Origin: Streptomyces anulatus
Lineage (GTDB): Bacteria; Actinomycetota; Actinomycetes; Streptomycetales; Streptomycetaceae
Length of the DNA: 64,000 nt
Direction: 5' to 3'
NCBI RefSeq assembly: GCF_014650675.1
Contig: NZ_BMVK01000019.1
Span: 122,699-186,698 of the forward strand
Numbering within the stretch: position 1 is the stretch's first letter; every line of letters starts with the position of its first letter. The notes beneath the pieces are model-generated. The model saw only the letters and a program-made list of their open reading frames with translations. It was not told the origin of the DNA and made no database searches. Below are positions 1 to 8,346 of this stretch, piece by piece. A program made the translations under genes and the position numbers.

Positions 1-1002
1 CCGGATCGTGCGCCGACCGCCAAATCCCCCACATCCACTCCTCAATACGTGCCACTGCCCGCGCCCGATCCGGTGCAGGCCCACCACTCCCATAACGAGC
101 GGGAGTTCCGCAGGGGTCGGGAGCCGGACCATTCCATAGGGATCCGGAGGTGCCACACTATTCGACGTGGCCGGAGCCGCCGCCTCCGATGCGCGCGCGT
201 CCGGAACCGCGGTGAAGGTGTCGCGCTGCTCCAGGGTGCTCCAGTTGCCGAACGGCCAGGCGATCACGACGGCCCGCCCCACGACTTCTTCCTCGGAGAC
301 CGTGCCCCGGTCGGGTTCGTCGAGGTGGAAGCGGGAGTCGGCGGAGTCGGACCGGTGGTCCCCCATCATGAACAACCGGCCCTCGGGAACCTTCACCTCG
401 AACGAGATGGTCGAGGGCCGGTCGTCGGGGTGGAGGTACGTCTCGGCCAGCGGTACGCCGTTGACGGTGACCCGGCCGTCCTCGCCGCAGCACTTCACGG
501 TGTCGCCGCCGACCGCGATGACCCGCTTGATCAGGTCCTGCTCGTCGTCGGACGGCAGCAGCCCGATGAAGGTCAGCAGCTCGGTGACCTGCTTGACGCC
601 GATCGGCGGGTCCTTCTTCTCCCCGGGGTTCTCCTGCTGGAGCCAGCCGCCGGGGTCCCTGAACACCACGACGTCGCCGCGCTGCGGCTCCGACCCGAAC
701 CACGGGGTCAGCTTGTCCACGAGCACCCGGTCGCCGATCCGGATGGTCTGTTCCATCGACCCGGACGGGATCACGAACGCCTGGACCAGGAACGTCTTCA
801 GGACGAGCGCGATCAGCAGCGCCACGACGACGAGGACGGGTATCTCCCTCACCGCGGACCCGCGGCGCCTGCGCCGGACCTTCTTGGCGAGCCGGCGGCG
901 TTCCGCCCGGGTGGGCAGGGAGCGCGGCCCGGTGGGCCTGGTCCCGGTCGGCAGGGACGCGTCGGGGTCGGGGGCGCCGCGCGGACGGCCGCGGTTACCC
1001 AT
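1..1002 (-). CDS. sipX: Type I signal peptidase (SipX-like), C-terminus cut by window edge
   Basis: Membrane protease that removes signal peptides from exported preproteins. The frame starts at ATG 1002 and stays open to base 1, so the stop lies outside the window. About 50 basic residues precede one membrane segment (roughly residues 54-73). The catalytic serine sits in PSGSME (about Ser82), the catalytic lysine in KRVIAVGGD, and box E reads MGDHRSDSADSR. The start overlaps the end of the next upstream signal peptidase by 8 bp, so the two are translationally coupled. Streptomyces carry a run of four such genes (sipW, X, Y, Z) behind rplS; this fits the second, but the letter is assigned by order, not by sequence comparison. 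Confidence 0.9.
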   Translation of the reverse strand, partial: MGNRGRPRGAPDPDASLPTGTRPTGPRSLPTRAERRRLAKKVRRRRRGSAVREIPVLVVVALLIALVLKTFLVQAFVIPSGSMEQTIRIGDRVLVDKLTPWFGSEPQRGDVVVFRDPGGWLQQENPGEKKDPPIGVKQVTELLTFIGLLPSDDEQDLIKRVIAVGGDTVKCCGEDGRVTVNGVPLAETYLHPDDRPSTISFEVKVPEGRLFMMGDHRSDSADSRFHLDEPDRGTVSEEEVVGRAVVIAWPFGNWSTLEQRDTFTAVPDARASEAAAPATSNSVAPPDPYGMVRLPTPAELPLVMGVVGLHRIGRGQWHVLRSGCGGFGGRRTIR

Positions 1003-1765
1003 GCGCCGCGCCGGGCGCCCGTACGCCGGCGAAGGCGCCGGTCCCCTCCAGCGAACCCGTCCGGGCGGGCGGCCAGCCCAGCCAGTCCACCCGGCCGGTC
1101 ACCCGCTCGACGGGGACCATCCCGCCCCCGGGCGATCCCAGATGATCCCGGGAGTCGCTGGAGCGGCTGCGGTGGTCGCCCATCATCCACAGAGCGCCGG
1201 CGGGCACCTCGATGGCGAAGGGAGCCCGGGAAGCGGTGTCACCGGGGTACAGGTACGGCTCGTCCACCGTCACGTCGTTGACCGCGAGCCTCCCCCGCGC
1301 GTCGCAGCAGACGACGCGGTCGCCGCCCACGCCCACCACCCGCTTCACGAAGTCGGTGTCGGCGGGCTCCGTGAGCCCCAGGGACGAGGCCGCCCCGCGC
1401 ACCAGCCCGGTCAGGGGGTTCGCGCCGAGGTCCTCCCGAACGAACGAGCCCGTGCCGTCGAAGACCACCACGTCGCCGCGCTCGGGCTCGGCGCCGAAGC
1501 GGTACGCCAGTTTGTTGACGAGGACCCGGTCACCGACCTTCAGCGTGGGCTCCATCGAGCGGCTGGGGATCAGGAAGGGCTGGACGACGTAGGAACTGAA
1601 CAGCAGCAGGGCGACGGTGACCAGGACCACCCCGGTGAGCACCCGCCGCCAGGACAGAACGGAGAGGACACGGTCCCGCGTACGCGAAAAGCGCGACCTC
1701 TCCCCTGATCCCGTGTCGGGTTCCGGGGAGCGGTCGCGCTCCGAGTGCTGTGCTTGCGTGTCCAT
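995..1765 (-). CDS. sipW: Type I signal peptidase (SipW-like)
   Basis: 256-residue signal peptidase I, first of the signal peptidase run behind rplS. One N-terminal membrane segment (about 43-60) is followed by the catalytic serine in PSRSME (Ser70), the lysine in KRVVGVGGD (Lys141) and the MGDHRSRSSDSR box (about 195-206). An arginine replaces the glycine usual before the nucleophile (compare PSGSME in the neighbour). It lies 45 bp downstream of rplS and overlaps the following gene by 8 bp, so it is probably the end of the ribosomal operon. No strong ribosome binding site is visible before the ATG. Confidence 0.9.
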   Translation of the reverse strand: MDTQAQHSERDRSPEPDTGSGERSRFSRTRDRVLSVLSWRRVLTGVVLVTVALLLFSSYVVQPFLIPSRSMEPTLKVGDRVLVNKLAYRFGAEPERGDVVVFDGTGSFVREDLGANPLTGLVRGAASSLGLTEPADTDFVKRVVGVGGDRVVCCDARGRLAVNDVTVDEPYLYPGDTASRAPFAIEVPAGALWMMGDHRSRSSDSRDHLGSPGGGMVPVERVTGRVDWLGWPPARTGSLEGTGAFAGVRAPGAAHG

Positions 1766-1810
1766 CGCGGCCGAAGCTTATCCGGCCACGCTGTGAACGC
1801 GTGCGGCAGC

Positions 1811-2161
1811 TCAGTTGTCGCGCTTCTCCTTGATCTTCGCGGCCTTGCCGCGCAGCTCACGGAGGAAGTACAGCTTGGCGCGACGGACGTCACCGCGGGT
1901 GACGAGCTCGATCTTCTCGAAGATCGGGCTGTGCACCGGGAAGGTGCGCTCGACGCCGACGCTGAAGGAGACCTTGCGGACCGTGAAGGTCTCGCTGACG
2001 CCCGAGCCCTGGCGGCGGATGACAACACCCTTGAACTGCTGGATACGGGAGCGGTTGCCCTCGATCACGCGCACGTGGACGTTGACGGTGTCACCGGGAC
2101 GGAACGCCGGGACGTCCGAACGGAGGGTGGCGGCGTTGACGCCATCGAGCAGGGAAGTCAT
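1811..2161 (-). CDS. rplS: 50S ribosomal protein L19
   Basis: 116-residue ribosomal protein L19 of the large subunit, near the 30S/50S interface. Recognised from the conserved core with RPGDTVNVHVRVIEGNRSRI, QQFKGVVIRRQGSG and the C-terminal RRAKLYFLRELRGKAAKIKE. I take ATG 2161, giving MTSLLDGVNAATLR, the usual family start. A start nine codons upstream (2188) is open but has no family support. It follows trmD in the conserved rpsP-rimM-trmD-rplS order, with 130 bp between. Confidence 0.96.
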   Translation of the reverse strand: MTSLLDGVNAATLRSDVPAFRPGDTVNVHVRVIEGNRSRIQQFKGVVIRRQGSGVSETFTVRKVSFSVGVERTFPVHSPIFEKIELVTRGDVRRAKLYFLRELRGKAAKIKEKRDN

Positions 2162-2291
2162 GGTTTCTGCTTTCTTCGCCGATGCCACAGGTCATCGACG
2201 GAATGTCGTTGAAGAGTTCGGAGTGCTGATCGCGTCGGGCGGGCGTCTTTCCCCCTGTGGCAGGGGCGCACACCGGACGTACAGCAGCGGC

Positions 2292-3113
2292 CTATTCTTC
2301 CACGGCGGTGGGCCTGCGCCAAAATCGGCCGCCGGGCTCCGGGGCGAAGCCGAGGATGGAGAGGATCTCCCGGTCCTTCTTGTCGAAGGCGCTCGCCTCG
2401 CACCGCTCGATCAGGTCGGGCCGGTTGAGTGCCGTGCGGGCGAAGGCCTGGTCCCGCCGCCAGCGGGCGATCTTGCCGTGGTGGCCGCTGAGCAGGACGT
2501 CCGGGATGGAGCGGCCGCGCCACTCGGGCGGCTTGGTGTAGACGGGGCCCTCCAGGAGGTTGGCCATCGCGCCCGGGGCGAAGGAGTCGTCCCGGTGGGA
2601 CTCGGCGTTGCCGAGGACACCGGGCAGCAGCCGGGCCACGGCCTCCGTGATCACCAGGACGGCCGCTTCCCCGCCGGCCAGCACATAGTCCCCGATGGAG
2701 ACCTCGACGACCCGGAGCCGGGTGGCGTACTCGTCGATCACCCGGCGGTCGATGCCCTCGTACCGAGCCGGGGTGAAGACGAGCCAGGGCTCGGCAGAGA
2801 GTTCGACGGCCAGTTCCTGGCCGAACGGCCGGCCGCTGGGCGTGGGCACGACGAGTACCGGGGAGTGCGCCCCGGCCTCGTAGCCGTCGGCCAGGGCCTC
2901 GTCGAGCGCCTCGCCCCAGGGTTCGGTCTTCATGACCATGCCGGGGCCGCCGCCGTAGGGGGTGTCGTCGACCGTGTTGTGCCGGTCGTACGTCCACTCC
3001 CGCAGGTCGTGGACGTGGACGTCCAGCACGCCGCGGGCGCGGGCCTTGCCGACCAGGGAGACGTTCAGCGGTTCCAGGTACTCCGGGAAGATCGTGACGA
3101 CGTCGAGCCGCAT
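2292..3113 (-). CDS. trmD: tRNA (guanine-N1)-methyltransferase TrmD
   Basis: 273-residue SPOUT-class enzyme that methylates G37 next to the anticodon using S-adenosylmethionine, preventing +1 frameshifts. The N-terminus MRLDVVTIFPEYL, the segment DDTPYGGGPGMVM and the knot region SIGDYVLAGGEAAVLVITEA (about 138-157) are diagnostic. Its ATG at 3113 touches the stop of rimM (shared base 3113), so the two are translationally coupled. Confidence 0.97.
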   Translation of the reverse strand: MRLDVVTIFPEYLEPLNVSLVGKARARGVLDVHVHDLREWTYDRHNTVDDTPYGGGPGMVMKTEPWGEALDEALADGYEAGAHSPVLVVPTPSGRPFGQELAVELSAEPWLVFTPARYEGIDRRVIDEYATRLRVVEVSIGDYVLAGGEAAVLVITEAVARLLPGVLGNAESHRDDSFAPGAMANLLEGPVYTKPPEWRGRSIPDVLLSGHHGKIARWRRDQAFARTALNRPDLIERCEASAFDKKDREILSILGFAPEPGGRFWRRPTAVEE

Positions 3114-3703
3114 CAGGCGTCGCCCTTCGGCGCCTCGTCCGCGTCCCCGGCGGCCTCTTCCTCTTCGTCGCGCGAGGAGACGACCACGGCCTCGCTCTCG
3201 TCGATCAGGCCGGGCGGCGGGGTGATCACCGCGCGCTGCTCCTCCAGGTCGATCTCGGTGACGATCTCCTCCACGAAGGGGATCATCACCTCGCTGCCGT
3301 CGGGGCGCTCCACGATGAACAGGTCCTGCGAGGGCAGGTGGGAGATCTCGGTGATCCGGCCGATCCCGGTGCCGTCGGCGAGCACCACGTCGAGGTCGAT
3401 CAACTGGTGGTCGTAGAACTCGTCCTCGTCCTCGGGGAGCTCCTCCGGGTCCACCTCGGCGATCAGCAGGGTATTGCGCAGCGCCTCGGCGCCGGTGCGG
3501 TCGCGCACCCCTTCGAAGCGCAGCAGGAGCCTGCCGCTGTGGACCCGGCCCGTCTCGATCGTCAGCGGACCCGTCGCCGCCGGTTCGGTGGCCAGGACGG
3601 CGCCGGGTCCGAGCCGCAGCTCCGGCTCGTCCGTTCGTACCTCGACGGTGACCTCGCCCTTGATGCCGTGGGCGCGGCCGATCCGCGCGACTACCAACTG
3701 CAC
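3113..3703 (-). CDS. rimM: 16S rRNA processing protein RimM
   Basis: 196-residue 30S assembly factor: N-terminal RimM barrel beginning QLVVARIGRAHGIKGEV, then a PRC barrel (EEFYDHQLIDLDVV, IPFVEEIVTEIDL). The acidic tail is rich in E, D and A. I choose GTG 3703 because GGAGAA lies 9 bases before it and the family motif starts directly after; the longer open frame up to 3883 has no homologous content. It follows khpA after 121 bp that hold a hairpin, and is coupled to trmD. Confidence 0.95.
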   Translation of the reverse strand: MQLVVARIGRAHGIKGEVTVEVRTDEPELRLGPGAVLATEPAATGPLTIETGRVHSGRLLLRFEGVRDRTGAEALRNTLLIAEVDPEELPEDEDEFYDHQLIDLDVVLADGTGIGRITEISHLPSQDLFIVERPDGSEVMIPFVEEIVTEIDLEEQRAVITPPPGLIDESEAVVVSSRDEEEEAAGDADEAPKGDA

Positions 3704-3769
3704 GCTGTTCTCCGATTGGTGGGGTGGGGACGTCGACCTGTCGGAAACGTCCGGGGGGCCGACGACAAA

Positions 3770-3801
3770 GGCCGGGGACGGCCCGAAGGCCCTCCCCGGC
3801 C
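3770..3801 (-). terminator. Hairpin between khpA and rimM (attenuator-like)
   Basis: A 9-bp stem (GGCCGGGGA with TCCCCGGCC) closes at 3770-3778 and 3793-3801. On the minus strand it is followed by a short CTTTGTC, so it resembles a weak terminator inside the operon. It could lower rimM-trmD-rplS relative to rpsP or mark a processing site. Function inferred. Confidence 0.45.
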
Positions 3802-3824
3802 CTGGCCGGTGTTCAACTCGCTTA

Positions 3825-4064
3825 TCAGCGAACCTGGTCCACATCGACGAGGTCGACGCGGATCCCACGGCCGCCGATGGCACCCACGACCGTACGCAGA
3901 GCGCGAGCGGTGCGGCCGTTACGGCCGATCACCTTGCCGAGGTCGTCGGGGTGGACCCGAACCTCCAGCACGCGCCCGCGGCGCAGGGTGCGCTCGGCAA
4001 CCTGCACGTCGTCGGGGTTGTCGACAATGCCCTTCACGAGGTGCTCGAGAGCCTCCTCGAGCAT
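3825..4064 (-). CDS. khpA: KH-domain RNA-binding protein KhpA
   Basis: 79-residue single KH-domain protein. The family is known to bind RNA and in several Gram-positives to partner KhpB. The KH core is VRVHPDDLGKVIGRNGRTAR with the GxxG loop as GRNG. It starts 2 bp after the rpsP stop and shares its operon, the usual rpsP-khpA-rimM-trmD order of Gram-positive genomes. The length is normal for the family. Confidence 0.94.
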   Translation of the reverse strand: MLEEALEHLVKGIVDNPDDVQVAERTLRRGRVLEVRVHPDDLGKVIGRNGRTARALRTVVGAIGGRGIRVDLVDVDQVR

Positions 4065-4066
4065 GC

Positions 4067-4507
4067 TCAGGCCTCGGTCGACTCGGTGGACGCGGGGGCC
4101 TCAGCCGCCTCGTCCGCCTTCTTGTCGGCCTTCTTGGCCTTGGGGGTGATGGCCTCACCCTTGGCCTCGTCGCCGTCCGAGGACAGCGCCTCGAACAGCG
4201 CACGCTTGTCAGCCTTGGGCTCCGGCTGCAGCAGCGGCGCGGGGGCCGGGAGGCCCTTGTGGGCCTGCCAGTCACCGGTGAGCTTCAGGATCGCGAGGAC
4301 CGGCTCGGTCGGCTGGGCGCCGACGGACAGCCAGTACTGCGCGCGCTCTGCGTTGACCTCGATGCGCGAGGGGTTCTGCACCGGGTGGTACAGGCCGATC
4401 TCCTCGATGGCCCGACCATCACGGCGGGTACGGGAGTCGGCGACGACGATGCGGTAGTGAGGCGAACGGATCTTGCCCAGACGCTTCAGCTTGATCTTGA
4501 CTGCCAC
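4067..4507 (-). CDS. rpsP: 30S ribosomal protein S16
   Basis: 146-residue S16, an early 30S assembly protein. The conserved part is residues 1-85 (AVKIKLKRLGKIRSPHYRIV, RDGRAIEEIGLYHP, GAQPTEPVLAIL). The rest is a lysine, alanine and glutamate-rich tail typical of actinobacteria. I choose GTG 4507, preceded by AGGAGA at good spacing, over an upstream start at 4558 that adds unrelated residues. First gene of the operon that runs to the signal peptidases. Confidence 0.96.
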   Translation of the reverse strand: MAVKIKLKRLGKIRSPHYRIVVADSRTRRDGRAIEEIGLYHPVQNPSRIEVNAERAQYWLSVGAQPTEPVLAILKLTGDWQAHKGLPAPAPLLQPEPKADKRALFEALSSDGDEAKGEAITPKAKKADKKADEAAEAPASTESTEA

Positions 4508-4664
4508 GGAAGTGGTGTCTCCTGGTCTATGACGTGGTTGGGCACAACTAGATGCCACGTGGGGTTGCGGTACTCGGAGTGCCCGATGGACGCGTCAGCC
4601 GGAGGAGAGAGGGGTCCTGTGCGACTGTCGAGTACAGCTAGCCATTGTGCCACACCACATCGGC

Positions 4665-5258
4665 TCACCCCACCGCGACCGCCGCTTCCGGAATCTGGAA
4701 CGGCTTGCCGCAGCCGCCGCAGACGATCGGCGCCTGCGCCAGGACCGACGGGACGACGCGGACGTTGCGTCCGCAGTCGCAGACGGCCTTGACCCGCACG
4801 CCGCCCCCGGAGGAACCGTGCCGGGCGGCAGGTCCGCGGAAGGAGCGCTTGGTGTCGGCGGCGGTGGCGACGGTGTGCGCCTTGAGGGCGCGCTGCAGCC
4901 GTTCGGTGGTCGGACGGTACCGGCGCTTGGCTTCCGGATTCAGCGTGACCAGCGAGAATCCGCTGCTGGGGTGGGGTTCCTCGGCATGATCGAGGCCCAG
5001 CTCCTCGGCGATCGCGAGGAAGCGTCGGTTGTGGTAGCGGCCGGCGCGGGAGGTGTCTCGGACTCCTCTCGCGGCGGCGATGCCGTGGACTGCCTCGTGG
5101 AGCAGTCGCTCGAAGGAGAGCTCGGCGCCACAGGCGGACGAGGACTCTCCGATCAGGGACTCGGGCGCGGCAAGATCGGGCAGCTCGGGGTGGTACCGCT
5201 GAATGTCGGCCCACGCCTGTGCCAGCTCTGCGGCAAGTACAGGTGGTGTCGTGCTCAC
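4665..5258 (-). CDS. SprT-like zincin domain protein with C-terminal zinc ribbon
   Basis: 197-residue protein of uncertain function. It carries a HExxH zinc-protease-like motif (HEAVH, about residues 53-57, in ERLLHEAVHGIAAARG) followed by RYHNRRFLAIAEELGL, as in SprT-like metalloproteins. The C-terminal third has CDCGRNVRVV and CGGCGKPF, a four-cysteine zinc ribbon. No signal peptide is visible, so it is probably cytosolic. It lies 157 bp upstream of rpsP on the same strand and may have its own promoter. SprT assignment is by motif only; peptidase activity is not established. Confidence 0.8.
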   Translation of the reverse strand: MSTTPPVLAAELAQAWADIQRYHPELPDLAAPESLIGESSSACGAELSFERLLHEAVHGIAAARGVRDTSRAGRYHNRRFLAIAEELGLDHAEEPHPSSGFSLVTLNPEAKRRYRPTTERLQRALKAHTVATAADTKRSFRGPAARHGSSGGGVRVKAVCDCGRNVRVVPSVLAQAPIVCGGCGKPFQIPEAAVAVG

Positions 5259-5709
5259 GTCGTGACAACGAGCCCGAGGGCCCCGGTGTTCCTATTCCGG
5301 GGCATCCCAAATAATTTGCACGTACCAGTCAGTTGCCCTTGATGCGTCCGGACGAGGGCGGGTGCGCAGAACTGCGGAGAAGACGCACAGCTCACACCAA
5401 GGTGGTGCACAGCGTGCGGTACGCCCGGAGCTTCGGATGTGAGGTGCGCGGGCGGCCCGCGCTCCTGACGAATCCGCCCGAGAGACTACCCGCCGCCGCG
5501 CTCGACGTGCCCGGCGCGGGGTGTCGGGTAAGACTGGTCGGAGAGCAGACGTGGGACGGGGCGCACGAACGGGGCACGCAAGCACTGCTCCACAACCCCT
5601 GGACGGAACGGCGGATGCGCAGTTCTCTGGCTACGGGGTGCGGAACACACGCACACGGGGGACGTCCACTCGGGCACGACCGACCTCTTGGCGGATTGGG
5701 GACCTTTCC
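5259..5709 (-). other. 451-bp divergent intergenic region
   Basis: Lies between the zincin-like gene (minus) and the methyltransferase gene (plus), so it must hold both promoters. I see a small inverted repeat, CCCCGG with CCGGGG around an AT-richer loop near 5270-5300, and an A/T-rich patch at about 5308-5325. No convincing coding frame and no clear -35/-10 pair could be assigned. Confidence 0.4.
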
Positions 5710-6594
5710 ATGACACCAACGCTCGTCCGGAACCAGCCGGCCGCGGACGCCTCCGCGCCGGCGGACGCCGGTACCCGCGCACGCGACTGGGCCGAGATCC
5801 AGGAACGCATGCTCGCGCCGCTGTACGAGGCGGTGTACGACCGGATGGAAGTCGGGGCCGCCACCCGGATGCTGTCCCTCGGCTGCGGCTCGGGCCTCGC
5901 GATGCTCGTCGCGGCGGCCCGGGGGGCGCACGTCACGGGTGTGGACTCCGACCGGGAGCGCCTGGCGCTGGCCCGGGCCCGGCTGCTGCCCGACGCCGAC
6001 TGGGACGACGCGCCCGCGCACTCCCCGCATCCGGCCCGCCGTCGGGCCCGGCTGCTGGAGGACGGGCGGCCCGCGCCCGCCGGCGCGGACAGCACTCCGT
6101 ACAACCTGATCACGGTCTTCGAGCCGATCGGCTGTGCCGCCGGGGACTCCGAGGGGCTGGTTCCGGCGCTGCGGTCGGCGGTGCCGTTGGCCGTCCGGGG
6201 CGCCTCGGTGGTGCTGACCGGGTGGGGTCCGCCGGAGCGCTGCGCCACGGCCGCGGTGCTGCGGGTGGCCGCGCGGCTCGCGGAGTCCGCGCGTCCGCCG
6301 CGTACCGAACCCGGCCGGTGGCGGCCCACGCTCCGGGACGATCTGGAGGACGTGGCGGCGCGGGCCGGGCTGAAGCCGGACGGTTCGGGGCGGGTGTCCT
6401 GCCCGTTCGGCTACGCGGACGTGAACAGCGCGGTGCGCGGGCTGCTGTCCACCGGGCTCTTCGACGCCGCGGTACGGGCCACGGACCGCTCCCAGGTGGA
6501 GAAGGAGGTCGCGGAGGCCCTGCATCCGCACCGGCGTCAGGACGGCACGGTGTGGATGCCGAACGTCTTCCGCTATCTGGTCTGCGTGACCTGA
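5710..6594 (+). CDS. SAM-dependent methyltransferase, class I
   Basis: 294-residue protein with a Rossmann methyltransferase motif I (MLSLGCGSGLAMLVAAA, about residues 53-69) and the acidic end of strand 2 in VTGVDSDRERL. The middle has PYNLITVFEPIG where motif IV would be. The substrate is unknown. ATG 5710 is chosen because homology begins near it; an upstream frame to 5521 is open without support. Monocistronic: divergent from the zincin gene and facing ffh across a strong terminator. Confidence 0.82.
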   Translation: MTPTLVRNQPAADASAPADAGTRARDWAEIQERMLAPLYEAVYDRMEVGAATRMLSLGCGSGLAMLVAAARGAHVTGVDSDRERLALARARLLPDADWDDAPAHSPHPARRRARLLEDGRPAPAGADSTPYNLITVFEPIGCAAGDSEGLVPALRSAVPLAVRGASVVLTGWGPPERCATAAVLRVAARLAESARPPRTEPGRWRPTLRDDLEDVAARAGLKPDGSGRVSCPFGYADVNSAVRGLLSTGLFDAAVRATDRSQVEKEVAEALHPHRRQDGTVWMPNVFRYLVCVT

Positions 6595-6610
6595 GCGACC
6601 GGACAGGCGA

Positions 6611-6652
6611 ACGCGTAAGGGGCGCCCTTGAGAAAGGGCGCCCCTTACGCGT
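6611..6652. terminator. Bidirectional terminator between methyltransferase gene and ffh
   Basis: Perfect 19-bp stem (6611-6629 with 6634-6652) closing on a GAGA loop, between two convergent genes. No long T-run follows on either side, as is common in Streptomyces. Confidence 0.85.
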
Positions 6653-6667
6653 GGTGCTCGGTTCGAG

Positions 6668-8215
6668 CTACATGAACTTCTTGAACTCGTCCGGCAGCTC
6701 GAAGTTCTTGTCCTCCTGGGCGGGCAGACCGAACGCGCCGCCCTGGGCCGCCTGCTCGCGGCGCTCGGCGGCGGCGGCCTCCTCGGCCTTGCGCTTCATG
6801 GGGTTGCCGCTCTTGCGCTTGCCCTTGGCCTGCTTGACCTGCTTCTTCTGACGGCCGGGGCCGCCGCCCATGCCGGGCATGCCCGGCATCCCGGGCATGC
6901 CGCCGCCCTGGGCCATCTTCGACATCATCTTGCGGGCCTCGAAGAAGCGCTCCACCAGGCTCTTGACCGCGGAGACCTCGACGCCCGAACCCTTGGCGAT
7001 ACGGGCCCGGCGCGAGCCGTTGATGAGCGTCGGCTCGGCGCGCTCCTTGGGGGTCATCGACTTGATGATCGCGGCGGTGCGGTCGATGTCGCGCTCGTCG
7101 ATGTTGTTGATCTGGTCCTTGATCTGCCCCATGCCGGGCAGCATCCCGAGCAGCTTGGAGATGGAGCCCATCTTGCGGACCTGCTCCATCTGGGCCAGGA
7201 AGTCGTCGAGGGTGAAGTCCTTGCCACCCTTGCTCGACTGGAGCTTCGAGGCCATTTTGGCGGCCTCTTCCTGGCTGAACGTCTTCTCCGCCTGCTCGAT
7301 CAGGGTGAGCAGGTCACCCATGTCGAGGATGCGGGAGGCCATCCGGTCCGGGTGGAACGCGTCGAAGTCCTCCAGCTTCTCGCCGTTCGACGCGAACATG
7401 ACCTGCTTGCCCGTGACATGGGCGATCGACAGGGCCGCACCACCGCGGGCGTCGCCGTCGAGCTTGGAGAGCACCACGCCGTCGAAGCCGACGCCGTCGC
7501 GGAAGGCCTCGGCGGTGTTGACCGCGTCCTGGCCGATCATCGCGTCGACGACGAAGAGGATCTCGTCGGGGCTGACGGCGTCGCGGATGTCCGCGGCCTG
7601 CTGCATCAGCTCCTGGTCGATGCCGAGGCGGCCCGCGGTGTCGACGATGACGATGTCGTGGACCTTGGCCTTGGCGAACTCGATGGAGTCCTTGGCGACC
7701 TGGACCGGGTCGCCGACGCCGTTGCCCGGCTCGGGGGCGTACACCGAGACGCCGGCGCGCTCGGCGACGACGCTGAGCTGGTTGACGGCGTTGGGGCGCT
7801 GGAGGTCACAGGCGACGAGCAGCGGGGAGTGGCCCTGGCTCTTGAGCCAGAGGCCGAGCTTTCCGGCCAGCGTCGTCTTACCGGCGCCCTGGAGGCCGGC
7901 GAGCATGATCACGGTGGGCGCGGTCTTGGCGAACCGCAGCCGCCGGGTCTCGCCGCCGAGGATGGAGACGAGCTCCTCGTTGACGATCTTGACGACCTGC
8001 TGGGCGGGGTTCAGCGCCTGGGAGACCTCGACGCCGCGCGCCCGCTCCTTCACATTGGCGATGAAGGCCCGGACCACGGGCAGGGCGACGTCGGCTTCCA
8101 GCAGGGCGATACGGATCTCGCGTGCCGTGGCGTCGATGTCCGCCTCGGACAAGCGGCCCTTGCCCCTGAGGTTCTTGAAAGTCGCGCTAAGGCGGTCGGA
8201 GAGAGTATCGAACAC
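6668..8215 (-). CDS. ffh: Signal recognition particle protein Ffh
   Basis: 515-residue SRP54 GTPase that binds nascent signal sequences and SRP RNA and docks with FtsY (also in this window). N domain, then the G domain with P-loop GLQGAGKTTLAGKLG (about 107-121), DTAGRLGID and a TKLDG-type motif read here as SKLDGDARGG. The M domain has KMGSISKLLGMLPGMGQ and a Met-Gly-Pro-rich stretch (GMPGMPGMPGMGGG). The C-terminal lysine-rich extension is typical of actinobacteria. Confidence 0.97.
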   Translation of the reverse strand: MFDTLSDRLSATFKNLRGKGRLSEADIDATAREIRIALLEADVALPVVRAFIANVKERARGVEVSQALNPAQQVVKIVNEELVSILGGETRRLRFAKTAPTVIMLAGLQGAGKTTLAGKLGLWLKSQGHSPLLVACDLQRPNAVNQLSVVAERAGVSVYAPEPGNGVGDPVQVAKDSIEFAKAKVHDIVIVDTAGRLGIDQELMQQAADIRDAVSPDEILFVVDAMIGQDAVNTAEAFRDGVGFDGVVLSKLDGDARGGAALSIAHVTGKQVMFASNGEKLEDFDAFHPDRMASRILDMGDLLTLIEQAEKTFSQEEAAKMASKLQSSKGGKDFTLDDFLAQMEQVRKMGSISKLLGMLPGMGQIKDQINNIDERDIDRTAAIIKSMTPKERAEPTLINGSRRARIAKGSGVEVSAVKSLVERFFEARKMMSKMAQGGGMPGMPGMPGMGGGPGRQKKQVKQAKGKRKSGNPMKRKAEEAAAAERREQAAQGGAFGLPAQEDKNFELPDEFKKFM

Positions 8216-8292
8216 GGCGCTCGTCGGTCCTCAGGGTCGGGGGCGGGGCAGGTCAGTCGCCCTCCAGGGTATCCGTCCCCCGGAGAACGCCA

Positions 8293-8326
8293 AGCCCTCG
8301 CCCGGATACGGAGCCGGGCAAGGGCT
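8293..8326 (-). terminator. Terminator downstream of glnD
   Basis: 13-bp stem with one mismatch (8293-8305 with 8314-8326) in the gap between the glnD stop and the ffh start. It likely ends the amtB-glnK-glnD transcript. Confidence 0.65.
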
Positions 8327-8346
8327 CGATGTCGGGGCTCCAGGGT

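Noticed and set aside
49..1708. Plus-strand open frames at the left edge
   Set aside because: Shadows of the two signal peptidase genes, whose catalytic motifs are clear on the minus strand.
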